From Inonotus obliquus (taxonomy: Eukaryota; Basidiomycota; Agaricomycetes; Hymenochaetales; Hymenochaetaceae), in assembly GCA_032164295.1 (NCBI GenBank), contig JAJHTX010000011.1, positions 248,001 to 312,000 on the forward strand: 64,000 nucleotides of DNA. The letters run 5' to 3'. Shown piece by piece: positions 1-10,334 of the stretch (positions are counted from its first letter, which is position 1; the number at the start of each line of letters is the position of its first letter). A program made the position numbers and the translations under genes. A model generated the notes under the pieces. That model saw only the letters and a program-made list of their open reading frames with translations. It was not told the origin of the DNA and made no database searches.

Positions 1-454
1 GGGAGATCCAGTATCGTCACCCCTCCAGGTATGATCATACCTAGCGTCAACTCCAGAAGCATCGTATTCATTTACATATCAGTGACTATGGACATGACAA
101 ATCTCAAGCCATTTTACCGTACCGGAATTTGGCCAACCCACCAACACTGTTCTTCTTTGGAGACGGTGTTTCAGGCAAGTTCGATTCTATCATATATACA
201 TTAAGCATTCACTCATGAAGATATCCGAAAATCTCCGCTCACTAGACATGTCCGCTGCTCGTCACGCTGACGTTCTCTTCGTAAAGCTCAAAGGAGATGG
301 CGAAAATGATTTATTCGAATATTGTAAACGGGAGAATATTCCACACGTTTTGTTCTCGGACTTCAAGCATGCGTTGCCTATCGTAAAGTCAATTGTGACT
401 GGAGAACGGAAAAAGGAAGATGTGTTGAAGCAGGGTTTGGGCGATGGGGTCTAG
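1..454 (+). CDS. HAD-superfamily phosphatase, 3' part (PYP1-like)
   Basis: Only the C-terminal part is in the window. A coding segment starting between 45 and 57 runs to 174, and the last exon is 246-454 with TAG at 452-454. The spliced protein reads ..ISDYGHDKSQ.. then FFFGDGVSDMSAARHADV, which carries the late HAD phosphatase motif (GDGxSD, metal-binding Asp). A C-terminal helical tail of about 60 residues follows. The motif resembles the fungal cytosolic phosphatases related to yeast Pyp1; the exact substrate is not decidable here. The intron 175-245 has a GC donor (AG|GCAAGT) and a TAG acceptor. Without splicing it the GDGVSD motif is broken, so the join is well supported. The exon upstream of about 45 could not be resolved. 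Confidence 0.75.
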
Positions 455-926
455 ATGAGTATCGTCTACGTATTTCATGGTCATGGATAGAAATTAGAGC
501 TATCAATGTATTAGGATAGAACCATACTCGTATAACGGACACGTCGTGACGTATGCCCGGCGAAATATATGTAGGACATGTTTCAACAGAGTGAGTACCT
601 AAATTCAGCATGCATGACAAGGGTAAGCATAACTTGTGACCCAACGATTCGTCAGTATACGATGACTTCGCTTTGAATGTTTGTCGTTGATCCCTGGATA
701 AGTAGATATCATCGTGCCATCAAACATTCGCCTGTGTTCTGCAGATCACAACACATGAAAAGATGTTCCTATGCCAGGAGCTTATCACATCGTATGACGC
801 CGCTATATCAAAGTGAAAGCTCAGGGCAATCATCAGAATGAGTCATAAGATGCGTGGGATGATATAAAAAGAAAATCAAGATCGAGTCATTTCTGACCTC
901 CACATTTACAATCGCACATCATCAAC
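455..926. other. Intergenic; promoter side of the acetyltransferase gene
   Basis: I see no coding exon here. A TATA-like GATATAAAAAGA lies at 861-872, about 60 bases before the split start codon of the next gene. Confidence 0.5.
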
Positions 927-1949
927 AGTAAGTTGAGCTCAAGGTCAAATATGTCGTCTTTGAAATACGTACTGATTTGGCTAAACAGTGCTCTCAGAGC
1001 CTAATCCACCAACGAAGAATTCTGCATGTCATGACCATGATTGCGGCGAAACGAATTTCGTTTTCCCTGTACGAGATTTAGAGAGTGAAAGGGTTAGACT
1101 CACGCCTTTTATCGTGCGTTTCTCATGCCCGTGTTTCAACAGGACTTCCACTCGTCTCTTCTCTTACTGAATTACCTTCCCTTCGCGTCACATAGCCTGC
1201 TTTACATGGCGCCGAATTCGTCGAACAAACTAAGACGCACCCAGATTTGTTTAGATACCTTCCATTTGGACCATTCGATACTTTGGACGATTTCACGAAC
1301 GAGTTCTTCGAGAAGAGAGTACGCGGTGAGAAAGGATCTGTGCTCTTCGCTATACTAGATAAGACAGGTTCGCATTTGAACTCTGGATTAGAAGCAGAAG
1401 GACGAAGGCTCACCTGCATCCCTAATTTCTTTGTTTTGTTCTATGTACATAGGAGGAGGGGTCCCAAGACTTGCGGGAATTGTAGGCCTCCTCAACGCAA
1501 GCGTCATCAACCAAGCAATCGAAATAGGATTCATCACCGTCTTCCCCGAGTTCCACAGAACGCACATAACATCAAATGCAGTCGGTTTGCTCCTCCATTA
1601 CTGCCTCGAGGTACCAAGAATGACCATCTCTGGTTCAACCAATTCCAATTCCGATGATGCGGAACTGAAATACGGAGAGGGACTAGGTCTTCGTCGTGTC
1701 CAGTGGCAGACCCACGGTGATAACATTGCATCATTGAGAACGGCTGAACGCATGGGGTTCAGGCGTGAAGGACTTATAAGGTGGCAGCGAGTCCTACCAG
1801 AGGGAAAGCACGGGGAAAGTGTGGATTCGGAAAGAAGGAAGCTGTGTAGTGATCCTGGAAGACATTCGTGGATGCTATCTGTGTGTTGGGACGATTGGTC
1901 TATTGGAGGGACGAGGGAAGTAGTGCGTGAACAGATGCAGCGTGAGTGA
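927..1949 (+). CDS. GNAT-family N-acetyltransferase (RimJ-like)
   Basis: Four exons: 5' UTR plus A at 927, then 989-1113, 1196-1367 and 1453-1949, giving 264 aa. The start codon is split: A at the end of exon 1 joins TG of exon 2 across a GTAAGT..ACAG intron (928-988). No ATG exists in this frame upstream of the first conserved segment, so this join gives the only sensible start (MLSEPNPPTKNS..). The protein shows FVFPVRDLESERVRLTPF, the usual opening of RimJ/RimL-type acetyltransferases, then LFRYLPFGPF, a central beta segment EIGFITVFPEFHRT (substrate side) and NIASLRTAERMGFRREGLIR, the C-terminal acetyl-CoA-binding helix and strand typical of the fold. It should transfer acetyl from acetyl-CoA to an amine; the substrate is unknown. 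A variable C-terminal tail contains LSVCWDDW. Confidence 0.85.
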
Positions 1950-2805
1950 TGCGTTCAGGATAAGTGGGCAAAGCTTGGATTCAGCACAAGACGAAGGATA
2001 GCATAATGACTTGACATTGGTTGAGACCTGAGTTGTAAAGCGTAGAGAAAGCAGCGGCAATAACTGCAACTGAGCCAGAATTGAAGCAAAAATATTACAT
2101 CAGAGAATGATTCCCCCCTCGGTAAAGAGGCAAGGATGCTGCGGACCGATGTAACGATACTTGATTCACCGTAGGCCGCCCAACCCACATCATCAACGGT
2201 CAGATTTCAGCGGGCTTCTGATTTAGCTAAATCAGAGAGAAGTCAGCACCGGAGGTTAACACATGAACAGAACAGGACGAGCGTCCGTCCTCAACGTCAA
2301 GTTACTCGTGAAATCTGTCGCTTGTGCTTAAGGTGTGTAAAACGAGGCAAGAGACGAGAGAGAGGTAGGCTTGTGAAAATCAAATCAAATGGTGAATAAA
2401 ATTAACGCTAGTACCCTTACAAATACGTGCCTCGGCGCTACAATACTGTACGAGTAGCATGGGATCAAGTATGGAAGTAAGCCAAGATGAGATAGCTCCA
2501 ATAGTCTTCAAGGCGGTGGATATCTGAGACATGATTGGAAGGCATTCATTTTGCTCAGTCGAAACGAGTTGTCGCCGGAAGTCCTGTTAAAGAGCCACCG
2601 CAAGGGGACTACATCCTTAGAAGATATTCTTCCAAGAGTGGCAACGTGGCTTTCGGAGAAAGCGGCACGCGACCAGTGATGACCAAATAATGACAAACGC
2701 GACAAGGCACAGTCACTGCTACTTACCGCTCCTGACGCTCTCCTGACGTCCATTCGCGTCACCCTCTCATCACCGTCCCTCCCTTCTCCCTTCCACCTCA
2801 ACAAC
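1950..2805. other. Intergenic, no gene seen
   Basis: Open frames here are short, on both strands, and lack family motifs or splice-linked partners. The last ~100 bases before 2806 are the pyrimidine-rich leader of the next gene. Confidence 0.4.
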
Positions 2806-3679
2806 ATGGCAAAACGAAAGTCGGCAAACGCGAACGGCGCTGCAAGGTCCGCTGGCGGTGTTGACGTGGATGCGACTAAAGCCACGGACGCAGATGCGAC
2901 AACATCAACGACAGGAACGGCAAGAGATTCGAGTCGCGTGGATATTCTGGCTGCTAGTGCTGCTATCACTGAACGTGAACCTATCAAAGTAAACAACCTT
3001 AATGCGGTTGATTTGAAAAATGCTTGTGACGATGCTGTCAAGCGGGTGCGTCTTTTTAATCATTGAAGTCGTGTGCTGGTACTGATTGTTGATCTGTGTG
3101 TTGGCTATTGTACGACATAGTTACTCTCACAGCCAAGTTTGTTCCAAGAAAAGCACGCGCACACGGACGTGAAGCTCTTACTTGGCTGGGCCAGCGTGCT
3201 CATTGCTGTCGGAACAGCAGCATACGGATGGAAGGTCGACTTTGAACAATCAAAGCCTGTTGTATGGATTGGTGTCATCTTGTACGTCCCGTCATGTCCC
3301 TCTGATGTTAACCATGTATTTATCATTTCGTTTCAGATACACAATCTTAACCTCAGTCTCAACTTTGTATTCCTACTTCATTGAGAAAGACACCGTTTTT
3401 GTCGGGCGACGACGAACACTCGCCAAACGTGTCGAGACCGAGCACATCACCCTCGCTTCGCGTACACTCCCTCCTTCCACCCCGGGTACATCACCACGCT
3501 ACCGCGCATCCGTCGCGTATGTCCGTTCATCAAATAGTGGAAAGTCACTCTTGTGCCGTGGACAAGCGACTGAGGAAAGAGCTTATACCGAGTTCTTTGA
3601 TGAGGAAGGTACTATGGACCAAGAGAGATTTGAGCGATGGGCCGGTGCTCTCGTTGAGCGTGTAATCGAGGGTCGATAA
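2806..3679 (+). CDS. SPC2: Signal peptidase complex subunit 2
   Basis: Exons 2806-3045, 3133-3281 and 3337-3679 give 243 aa. The N-terminal ~50 residues are Ala/Thr/Asp-rich and probably disordered. The segment IKVNNLNAVDLKNACDDAVK, then HTDVKLLLGWASVLIAVGTA, matches the SPC25/SPC2 family: two membrane helices (about 100-120 and 130-155) with a short lumenal turn YGWKVDFEQSKP between them. The second helix continues as VVWIGVILYTILTSVSTLYS. The cytosolic C-terminal domain starts EKDTVFVGRR and ends in an acidic helical stretch (TMDQERFERWAGALVERV). It is a non-catalytic subunit of the ER signal peptidase that helps recognise the translocon and signal peptides. It is longer than yeast Spc2 because of the N-terminal extension and a Ser/Pro linker. 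Confidence 0.92.
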
Positions 3680-4178
3680 TTGTGGATGCAGACGTGTTTC
3701 TTAGTTGTTTCTTTTTACTTCCTTGGTATCACCGCAACATTCGTTTGTCCAGCTGGACTATCTGGTTATGCAATCCCCCTATCTTGATCTCACGCATCCC
3801 CGTTTTATCCATCATCATCACCATCTTCGACTTCCTCCCTTGTTTTGCTATGTGGAAATAAAAGTAATCAAAAATGGCGGACCTTTTGATGCTGCGATTT
3901 CCACGATTTTGATTTGTCAAGAATGGGTCACGTGCGATACGTTACTCGTACGACAGGCGTTGTCGCGCGATCTTGTCTTGTCGTCTTGGTCCGTGTGTCT
4001 GACGAATAAAACACTGACCTCGTACCATTTTTCGTTCCGTGAAACCAGCATCGTCTGATTTGCTGCTTTTATCTCCCAGCCGAGCGACCCTCTTTAACTC
4101 AGGGGGCGACTGATCCCTCTCTTTCACTTCCACAACCCCTTACGACTCAGCGCGCAAAACTCGCGGAACGATTTCACG
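3680..4178. other. Intergenic between SPC2 and ERG2
   Basis: No gene seen. It should hold the SPC2 3' end and the ERG2 promoter; no TATA box is evident. Confidence 0.4.
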
Positions 4179-5123
4179 ATGAGCGGAACGTTCAAGCCAA
4201 GGCGGAACAGGCTTGGTGGAGATATCGGTACAACTATCGAAAGCGCCAGTAGCTCTTCGACGAGGAAGACTTCTGGATTTGGGAACTGTTTGCAGAAATG
4301 GGTTGCTAGACTCGGTTTGCTGTCGTTTTTGATTGTTGTTGGGAGGTATCTGGATTCTATTCGGGTGAGTCATTCCTGAAGGAAAGCGACCGGCTTGCTA
4401 ATTCATACTTCTGGCTATATATTCTTTTGAACGGCCTAAAGCACCAATTCTACGTCTTCGACCCACCTTTCATCCACGCCGTCGCACGAGACGCAGTTCA
4501 AGCACACGGGGAAGACCTACCCTCCATAATCCAACACATAGTCACAAACCTAACACTCGAATTCCCCCAATCCCCCCAAATCCTTCCCAGCCCCCGTTTC
4601 CAAAACAAATCCATCGCCCTAAACACCAACTCTTCCGAATGGGTATTCAGCAACGCAGGAGGAGCAATGGGGGCGATGTACGTTATTCACGCTAGTATAA
4701 CCGAATACCTTATTGTCTTTGGTACTCCTCTTGGTACCGAAGGTCATACGGGATTGCATCCTTCGGATGATTATTTCAATATTTTACATGGTGAACAATG
4801 GGCTTTTGCTGCTGGATCGTTGGAGAAGGAGGTTTATAAGCCCGGGGATGTACATCATTTGAAGAGGGGGACTGTGAAGCAGTATAAGATGCATACCGGT
4901 TGTTTTGCTTTGGAACTTGCTCAAGGTGCGTCGGAACTTTCTGTTTGTGATCTCGTTGTTCGATGCTGATTCCTTTTCGTGGCATTCAGGATGGATCCCG
5001 CTGATGTTACCATTCGGTCTGACGGACGTGCTCACCTCAACACTTGACCTGCCCACGTTCTACCATACAGCGCGTATCTCAGGACGGGAGATGCTTAGAA
5101 ACCTGCTCGTTGGGAAGATATAG
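4179..5123 (+). CDS. ERG2: C-8 sterol isomerase (ERG2/sigma-1 receptor family)
   Basis: Exons 4179-4364, 4442-4925 and 4990-5123 give 267 aa. One N-terminal membrane helix ([20 protein letters not shown], about residues 38-57) anchors the protein in the ER. The catalytic body shows the hallmarks of the ERG2/sigma-1 family: [58 protein letters not shown] and [15 protein letters not shown] near the C-terminus. The acidic residues of the GTEGHTG and HGEQW stretches line the ligand pocket in the family. It isomerises the delta-8 double bond of fecosterol to delta-7 in ergosterol synthesis. It is longer than yeast Erg2 because of a basic, Ser-rich N-terminal tail and an insert near residues 105-125. 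Confidence 0.95.
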
Positions 5124-5567
5124 CTACACCATCACCATGATTTGTCGTCTGGTTTCTAGGCACATAGATCTACATCAAAATCACTGTTTTTTGCTTTTGA
5201 AATAAACAGAGTCGGTATTCGTGATAGTCCTTCCGCCCTGTATGTCCAGGAGTGCCAAGCGGATTGACGACAACTGCACTTCACACAAAGCATCATCATC
5301 CCATATCCCAAGAAAAATGGTATAAAGAAAACGAAGGCGGGTTGCTATCGGTTACAGTACTAAAGGCGCCCAGCACCTGACAAGAAACGCAAGCAGGTAA
5401 CCACCGAGACCGGACAACCCCCAACGCCTATCTGTGACATCAACCAGCCACCCCGCCACCAACTGTCAAATTCACCAACACCGCCTACCCACACCCTATA
5501 CTGTCCCCGTAACTTTCTCACCATCGCAAGTCCATCACACCACCTATCGTCTGTCAAGTACGAGTCT
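5124..5567. other. Intergenic, convergent 3' ends
   Basis: No gene is seen. The region lies between the ends of ERG2 (+) and the cysteine-rich gene (-). It includes a C-rich, CCACC-type stretch around 5400-5520 that produces long but unconvincing open frames. Confidence 0.4.
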
Positions 5568-6267
5568 TCAGATGTTGGACAGCATCATGATCGCGGCCCC
5601 AGCTAGAACTGTACCAAAGCCGACTGCAAAAATGGTTGCGGGTGTGTTAAGAACAACGCTCGTCGGTCCGACCCAGCCTGGTGCAATCACCAGTGCAGGA
5701 GCAGGTGAAAAGGCAACGCCTGCGGTTTCGCTGCAAGCCGCCGCATACGCTAAGTTACAAGTGCAGAATGTAAGCCACGGAACGAGGAAACTAGAGGAAG
5801 AAAGCGTGGAGAACACACCAGCAAGAGCGGGGTTGGAACCAACACGCGGGTCGGGGGCGGGCTCATTCAATGCAACCAGGTTGTTAAACACACATTGTTC
5901 GCATTGAACAATTTGAGCAGCGATCTCTGTTGTGCAGAGGCACGCATCGTCGTTGCATGCCTGTCATGTAATCGTCAGCTTCTCTATCGACATCAGGACA
6001 TCTCGTAGAACACTTGCCTGGATAGCACCCGTCGCAGCGGTGCAGTTACTTTCGCAGCCGGTATTGAAAGTACCTGAAGGGAACTGCAAGAGCTGTTCGG
6101 CTGTAAGGTTTCCTGTCATGCCTCCCAGAGCGATTTGCAAGGCAGCGACTTGAAAGAGGAGGCATGAGCTCAAATCCACTCAACACAGAGATAGTTTAAG
6201 AGTTAACAAACTCACCACGACCAGCGAGGGCAAGCGCACAAACAGATAAAATGAACGCGCGGAACAT
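5568..6267 (-). CDS. Cysteine-rich secreted, probably GPI-anchored protein (CFEM-like)
   Basis: Read on the minus strand: exon 1 6267-6216, exon 2 6148-6018, exon 3 5960-5568, giving 191 aa. Residues 1-16 (MFRAFILSVCALALAG) are a signal peptide. The mature part has paired cysteines, C-ESN-C, then ACNDDACLCTTEIAAQ, then CEQC, spaced like the small CFEM-type surface proteins of basidiomycetes. The C-terminus ends in a hydrophobic stretch preceded by small residues (FGTVLAGAAIMMLSNI), which fits a GPI-anchor signal or a single membrane helix. Intron 2 (5961-6017) has a GC donor (CAG|GCAAGT). CFEM proteins act at the cell surface in adhesion, iron/haem capture or host interaction; no specific role can be assigned. 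Confidence 0.7.
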
Positions 6268-6652
6268 GATTGATAGACACAGATGCAAGTGAGGCCTTCG
6301 TAAGTCAAACAGAAACAGGTGGTTTACAGATCTACTTCAGAGGCGACAAGAATGAATAGCAAGAACCAGAACCAGCGGTGACCGAGAAAGATATGTCTAC
6401 CAGAGACGGAAAAGAAGGAATCGATAACGGTGGGAATGAGGAAGGAGAGAGGGGGTAGGATGGACGATGAGAGCAAGTTGTCGACTTTGGCCACACCGGT
6501 GTTGGTCGTCAGGGAACCGATTAGTCAGCAGACAACAAGCTTAGTAATCTACCAGTACTACAGTTGACCTCGCAGTACCAGACTACAAAATCATTATGCC
6601 ACCAAACTTCTTCTGAGTCCAGCTTGTACCCGCTCAGCCTGCCGTCACCTTC
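6268..6652. other. Intergenic
   Basis: Promoter side of the cysteine-rich gene (minus strand) and 3' side of the next minus-strand gene. No exon seen. Confidence 0.4.
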
Positions 6653-7282
6653 TCAAACCTCCTCTTTCCTCGCGCTTCTTCCTGCATTGCTCTCGATAAC
6701 ATTGTACATAATACCATACAGGTTTTTCTTTAACTCATCTTGCGCTTTTTCTCCAGTGTCCCCGCATAGGTCACCAATTCTTTGTATAATATACTGTGCG
6801 GCTTTTCTTTTTTCTTGTGATATATCGTTGCTAGTAGGAATCAATAGCCCCGCTTGCTTCAGTAACGTGGCTACATCTAACTCTCTCATCGATTTCAACA
6901 TTGAGTTTACGACTCGGAGTTTAATTGCTTTCCTTCTGTGGTCTTCTTGGCCATAATTGAGAATATAAGCAGCGTGGGAGAAGAATTTAAACATTTTCAA
7001 CATTTTCTTCATTTCTCCCTCGGTCTTGCCAGTGGTATGTGCAAGGAATAAATAGTCAACCAAAATGTATACCTGATCCTTTGCGTGTTTTATTGCGTTC
7101 TTTTCGTCAGGAGTATTTATAGTGTCCTCAGCTTTTTTTACAGCTTCGACGATCTCAACCGGTGGTAAGCTTCTGTTCTGTTCCTCTGCCCTTTCTCCGA
7201 TCTTTTCCAAGTCTCCCAGCATTTCTTTAAAGACCACGGCCAAGGACTTATCGGTATGAGCACTATTGCGATTGCGAGACAT
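6653..7282 (-). CDS. Intronless helical protein, tandem family member 1
   Basis: A single uninterrupted frame of 209 aa beginning MSRNRNSAHTDK. I recognise no domain. The composition (Lys, Glu, Ala, Leu; few Pro/Gly after the first 40 residues) predicts an all-helical protein, probably with coiled-coil segments. It follows the same order of segments as the next two genes: a Lys/Glu helix, IVEAVKKAEDTI, IKHAKDQVYIL, a pair of helices with RVVNSMLKSMRELD, and a final helix. No signal peptide or membrane segment is seen. The start is followed on the opposite side by GACATTATATG, close to GACATTATGTG at the next gene's start. It lies in a minus-strand run of three similar genes and, unlike most neighbours, lacks introns. 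Confidence 0.65.
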   Translation of the reverse strand: MSRNRNSAHTDKSLAVVFKEMLGDLEKIGERAEEQNRSLPPVEIVEAVKKAEDTINTPDEKNAIKHAKDQVYILVDYLFLAHTTGKTEGEMKKMLKMFKFFSHAAYILNYGQEDHRRKAIKLRVVNSMLKSMRELDVATLLKQAGLLIPTSNDISQEKRKAAQYIIQRIGDLCGDTGEKAQDELKKNLYGIMYNVIESNAGRSARKEEV

Positions 7283-7344
7283 TATATGTTAATGTGCCTG
7301 GAGAACACAGAACTTGGATGGCTGATACGAGTTAGTGGGGTACT

Positions 7345-7640
7345 GAAGTGTGGCGAATGTACTCGGACCACATAGGAGAATGTGCGTTCTTATAGCAAGC
7401 CATCAACTCGACTTTCTCACAGACCTCATCGACAAAGTGTTTGGGAATATGCATTACCAGATGCAAAGAAACTACATGGAGTGTCCAGAACTAGACCAAT
7501 TCGTTCAACGAAGTAGTCAGTCGCAAAATAGAGTCATGCATTGCGACATACTGAACGAAGCTGGAGGCTGGATCTATGCTCCGAGACTCATTTGTCCTGC
7601 AACCATGGTGAAGCATTTTCGACGCGGGAAATGTGTACAA
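7345..7640. repeat. Family upstream block, copy 1
   Basis: Shares an ordered series of short matches with 8735-9020 and in part with 10335-10650. Seen here: AATGTACTCGGACCACAT (7358-7375), CGACTTTCTCACAGACC, TCGACAAAGTGT, GATGCAAAGAAACTACATGG, GTCGCAAAATAGAGTCATGC and TGGTGAAGCATTTTCGACG. In copy 2 the same order reads AATGTACTTGGACCACAC, GCACTTTCTCATGC, TCGACAAAGTGT, GATGCAAAGGAACTTCATGG, GTCGCAAATCAAATACTTC and TGACGAAGCATTTCAACG. Each block lies just 5' of a minus-strand helical gene, so this is most simply a duplicated promoter and leader. A relic exon is possible. Confidence 0.7.
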
Positions 7641-7961
7641 GATAAAGTCTGAGCGGAACGCAGAATATATTCACTTATCTGCATTCAACCCAAGTGCAAA
7701 CCCAGAGGCAGGAGGCTGGCCACGGTCGTACCTCTAATTCACTATTTACTTGGTGAAATGTGAAGAAATTGGGGGACAAACCAGATGCAGAGAGAGTTGC
7801 ATCTGCCAGATGGAGGGAGGAGAGACCGGAAGCGTGTGTGAATTGATTCTGTACTATTTCAGACCGCTGGCATTTACATAAATGACTCCATCTGCTACAT
7901 ACAAGTGCACCGACGATAACTTCGCAATACCAGACCACTAAATCATCGTACTCACAGTCGC
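7641..7961. other. Spacer between tandem genes
   Basis: No gene seen. It contains the beginning of the upstream region of gene 1 and the 3' flank of gene 2. Confidence 0.4.
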
Positions 7962-8678
7962 CTAACCTCTTCTAACGAACCAGAACCTTGAACCTGTCTT
8001 ACCTCCGACATCGCCGTTCTTTCCACGGGTCCACTTTAACTTGACCCTTCGTACCCGGCCCGTATCGGCGGCATGTGTGAGTTGCTTAGCACTGTCCATG
8101 TACTTTTTTTGGTGGGCTAGGCTTCTTCTCGCGCGTTCACACAAGTTATGAACCTCCTCGATAAGATTAATTTCTGCCATGCTTACATGTGACTTATCTT
8201 TGTCAAACAGTGGCTCTATTTTCTCCAATATAGGAATTTGGTACTTCAACCCTTCCAAGTCTTTTATTGATATCAACACGAATTGTATGAGTTCAAGCGC
8301 CATCTTGGAGTTTGGGTGGTCTCCTTTGTCTATATTCTTGACAGCGAGGTCGAAGAACTCTCTCGTTTCTGCATCGATGGCATCACTTTGAAACATAAAC
8401 AATTCGAGACCCTTCTTTGCCTTATCAATTGCATCATCAACGGCTTTCTTATCTAGTACGTGCAGAGTACGTGTGACCTTGCTTTTGGATCTGTACTTGC
8501 GAATCAGCTGCTCAGCGCTCTCTATTGCAGCCAAGATGGAAACTGATGGCAAACTACTAATTCGTTGCTCTATGAGTGCTTTATGACTCTTCAGGCTTTC
8601 CAACTCTTCACTGAAGGTCTTGATCGCAGTCGCACCAGACTGGTTGCTTATTGTACTTGCACGACTACCAGGAGACAT
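7962..8678 (-). CDS. Intronless helical protein, tandem family member 2
   Basis: A single frame of 238 aa if started at MSPGSRASTISNQ, chosen because the other members also start with MS and a short polar tail; the frame stays open 28 codons further upstream. No known domain is recognised. The body is helical: SEELESLKSHKALIEQRIS, AAIESAEQLIRKYRSK, AVDDAIDKAKKGLELF, then MALELIQFVLISIKDLEGLK and ILEKIEPLF. This order matches member 3 (AMDKAKGEFKIAHD, VLDLVDHILNSIKGLMKFED, LLEDMQPFI). The C-terminus is basic, ending KLKWTRGKNGDVGGKTGSRF. No signal peptide or transmembrane helix. Probably cytosolic or nuclear; function unknown. Confidence 0.65.
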   Translation of the reverse strand: MSPGSRASTISNQSGATAIKTFSEELESLKSHKALIEQRISSLPSVSILAAIESAEQLIRKYRSKSKVTRTLHVLDKKAVDDAIDKAKKGLELFMFQSDAIDAETREFFDLAVKNIDKGDHPNSKMALELIQFVLISIKDLEGLKYQIPILEKIEPLFDKDKSHVSMAEINLIEEVHNLCERARRSLAHQKKYMDSAKQLTHAADTGRVRRVKLKWTRGKNGDVGGKTGSRFWFVRRG

Positions 8679-8734
8679 TATGTGCCGGGGTGACTGCGTA
8701 ACGTATAACTTTGCGGTACGAGTCGCTGGGACGG

Positions 8735-9020
8735 CGAGGGGCAATGAATGTACTTGGACCACACAGGGGTGTGTGCATTATTTAAGACGCAGTTCTTTGC
8801 ACTTTCTCATGCTTCGACAAAGTGTCTAGAAAAAATGCACTTCGCATGTGGCGAGATGCAAAGGAACTTCATGGACTGTTATATAATCACTATAACGGGA
8901 ACAATGCGTACAACAAATTGGTCCGTCGCAAATCAAATACTTCATTGCGATTTACTAAGCGTTTGACAACAACAATCATGACGAAGCATTTCAACGTAGG
9001 GAAGGTGCGCCCGACCAGTT
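8735..9020. repeat. Family upstream block, copy 2
   Basis: Counterpart of the block at 7345-7640, lying directly 5' of helical gene 2 on the minus strand. Matching segments are listed there. It also shares TTCTTTGCACTTTCTCA with 10375-10392 upstream of gene 3. Confidence 0.7.
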
Positions 9021-9395
9021 GGGCCCGGGGGCGAAGAATCTGAGTAACGAGTTACTTCACCCAACCTAGTAGGCTCTACTGCTATGTAGAGCTTGCAATC
9101 CATCTGTACGCTTATCACTCCCAGAAAGTTCCTCATAAGTGCGACCCCAGAGACAATTAACCACGATGATGACTTTCAATGTGCAACTGAAGTGGTCGTG
9201 AATCAATTATATCAGTAATCCAAAGCACCACGATCTACTTTCCATCTTGGTCCAAATACCACTGACTGCCTTCCACTCAGTCTATTCTCATTATTGATAA
9301 AGTTGGAATGAATATATTACTGCTCATATATATTTAGATTACACTACCCCTACTTACAAAGAAAGTGACTCGATATACAAGTCGACCTTGCAAAA
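9021..9395. other. Spacer between tandem genes, A/T-rich
   Basis: No gene seen. 9295-9360 is A/T-rich and probably the 3' flank of gene 3. Confidence 0.35.
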
Positions 9396-10247
9396 CTAGT
9401 GGCCCCGCCTTATTCCCAGTTTTCCAGTCCATTCCTTTACTTTGGTGGTGGTGCGATGACCATGAGACTTCCCTGCCTTACTGTCTTTACTCTGATGCAG
9501 TTTATTATTTCCCTTTCCAAATGTCAATCCGCGCCTTTCGCTTTTGCTCTGGTTTGGCCGTTCCTTGTCAACTTCAATTTCAATCAATCTGCTTATTTCT
9601 GTATCCCAATAATTCAAACTATTCTTGTTGCTCTTGAGCATAGAATACATATCTAAAAAGAGGGCCATTTTCGGAGAATTGTCAGGTTGTGGCATAGCGT
9701 CGCTAGGAATAAACGGCTGCATATCTTCCAATAAAGACATTCCATCCTCAAATTTCATCAATCCCTTTATCGAGTTCAGAATGTGGTCTACGAGATCAAG
9801 GACCTGCTTGGACTTTTGGAGGTCATGCTCGCCCAGATTATTGACCGCCCAATCAAGGAGCTTAATGAATTTCTCGTCCCTTTCAGACTCGTCCTTCAGC
9901 TTCATGGTATCATGCGCGATTTTGAACTCTCCTTTTGCCTTATCCATTGCACGTTCCACGGTCGCTCTGCGATTCTTCATCTCTCTCTCTTCTCCTCCGT
10001 GCCTGGACATTATTGTACGTGTACGTCCATGATTGCTTGCCTCATGAACGTACTTCTGAAAGTCTTCAATCGTCCCCTTGGCTTGCTCGAAAGCAGTCTG
10101 GAAACGACCTGATGGCATACTAACAATTCGTCGCTTGGCCTTCTCTTCGTAGAAGTTTTTCAACTTTTTCAGAGTTCTGTTGTACTCCTCTTGCATAGTC
10201 GGTACCTCGGAAGCCTTGCCTGTTTGTTGACCAGCATCGTGGGACAT
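9396..10247 (-). CDS. Intronless helical protein, tandem family member 3
   Basis: A single frame of 283 aa from MSHDAGQQTGKASEVP; this start fits the MS-plus-polar-tail pattern of the family, though the frame is open further upstream. No known domain is recognised. Segments in order: YNRTLKKLKNFYEEKAKRRI, GTIEDFQKYVHEA, AMDKAKGEFKIAHD, LLDWAVNNLGEHDLQKSKQV, HILNSIKGLMKFEDGMSLLE, PKMALFLDMYSMLKSNKNSL, then a basic tail (KSERRGLTFGKGNNKLHQSK) ending KEWTGKLGIRRGH. The pattern SMPSGRFQTAFEQAKG parallels SLPSVSILAAIESAEQ of member 2, which supports common ancestry. No membrane segment. Function unknown. Confidence 0.65.
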   Translation of the reverse strand: MSHDAGQQTGKASEVPTMQEEYNRTLKKLKNFYEEKAKRRIVSMPSGRFQTAFEQAKGTIEDFQKYVHEASNHGRTRTIMSRHGGEEREMKNRRATVERAMDKAKGEFKIAHDTMKLKDESERDEKFIKLLDWAVNNLGEHDLQKSKQVLDLVDHILNSIKGLMKFEDGMSLLEDMQPFIPSDAMPQPDNSPKMALFLDMYSMLKSNKNSLNYWDTEISRLIEIEVDKERPNQSKSERRGLTFGKGNNKLHQSKDSKAGKSHGHRTTTKVKEWTGKLGIRRGH

Positions 10248-10334
10248 AATGTGCGTTGTACAAAAGGATGTAGTAGTAGTAGAACAGCCGGTATGAATCA
10301 GTGGGCTGTGAGAATCTGTGGGTGCGATAGTACG

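Noticed and set aside
5434..5907. 157-aa plus-strand frame
   Set aside because: Antisense to the last exon of the cysteine-rich secreted gene, which has a better supported structure.
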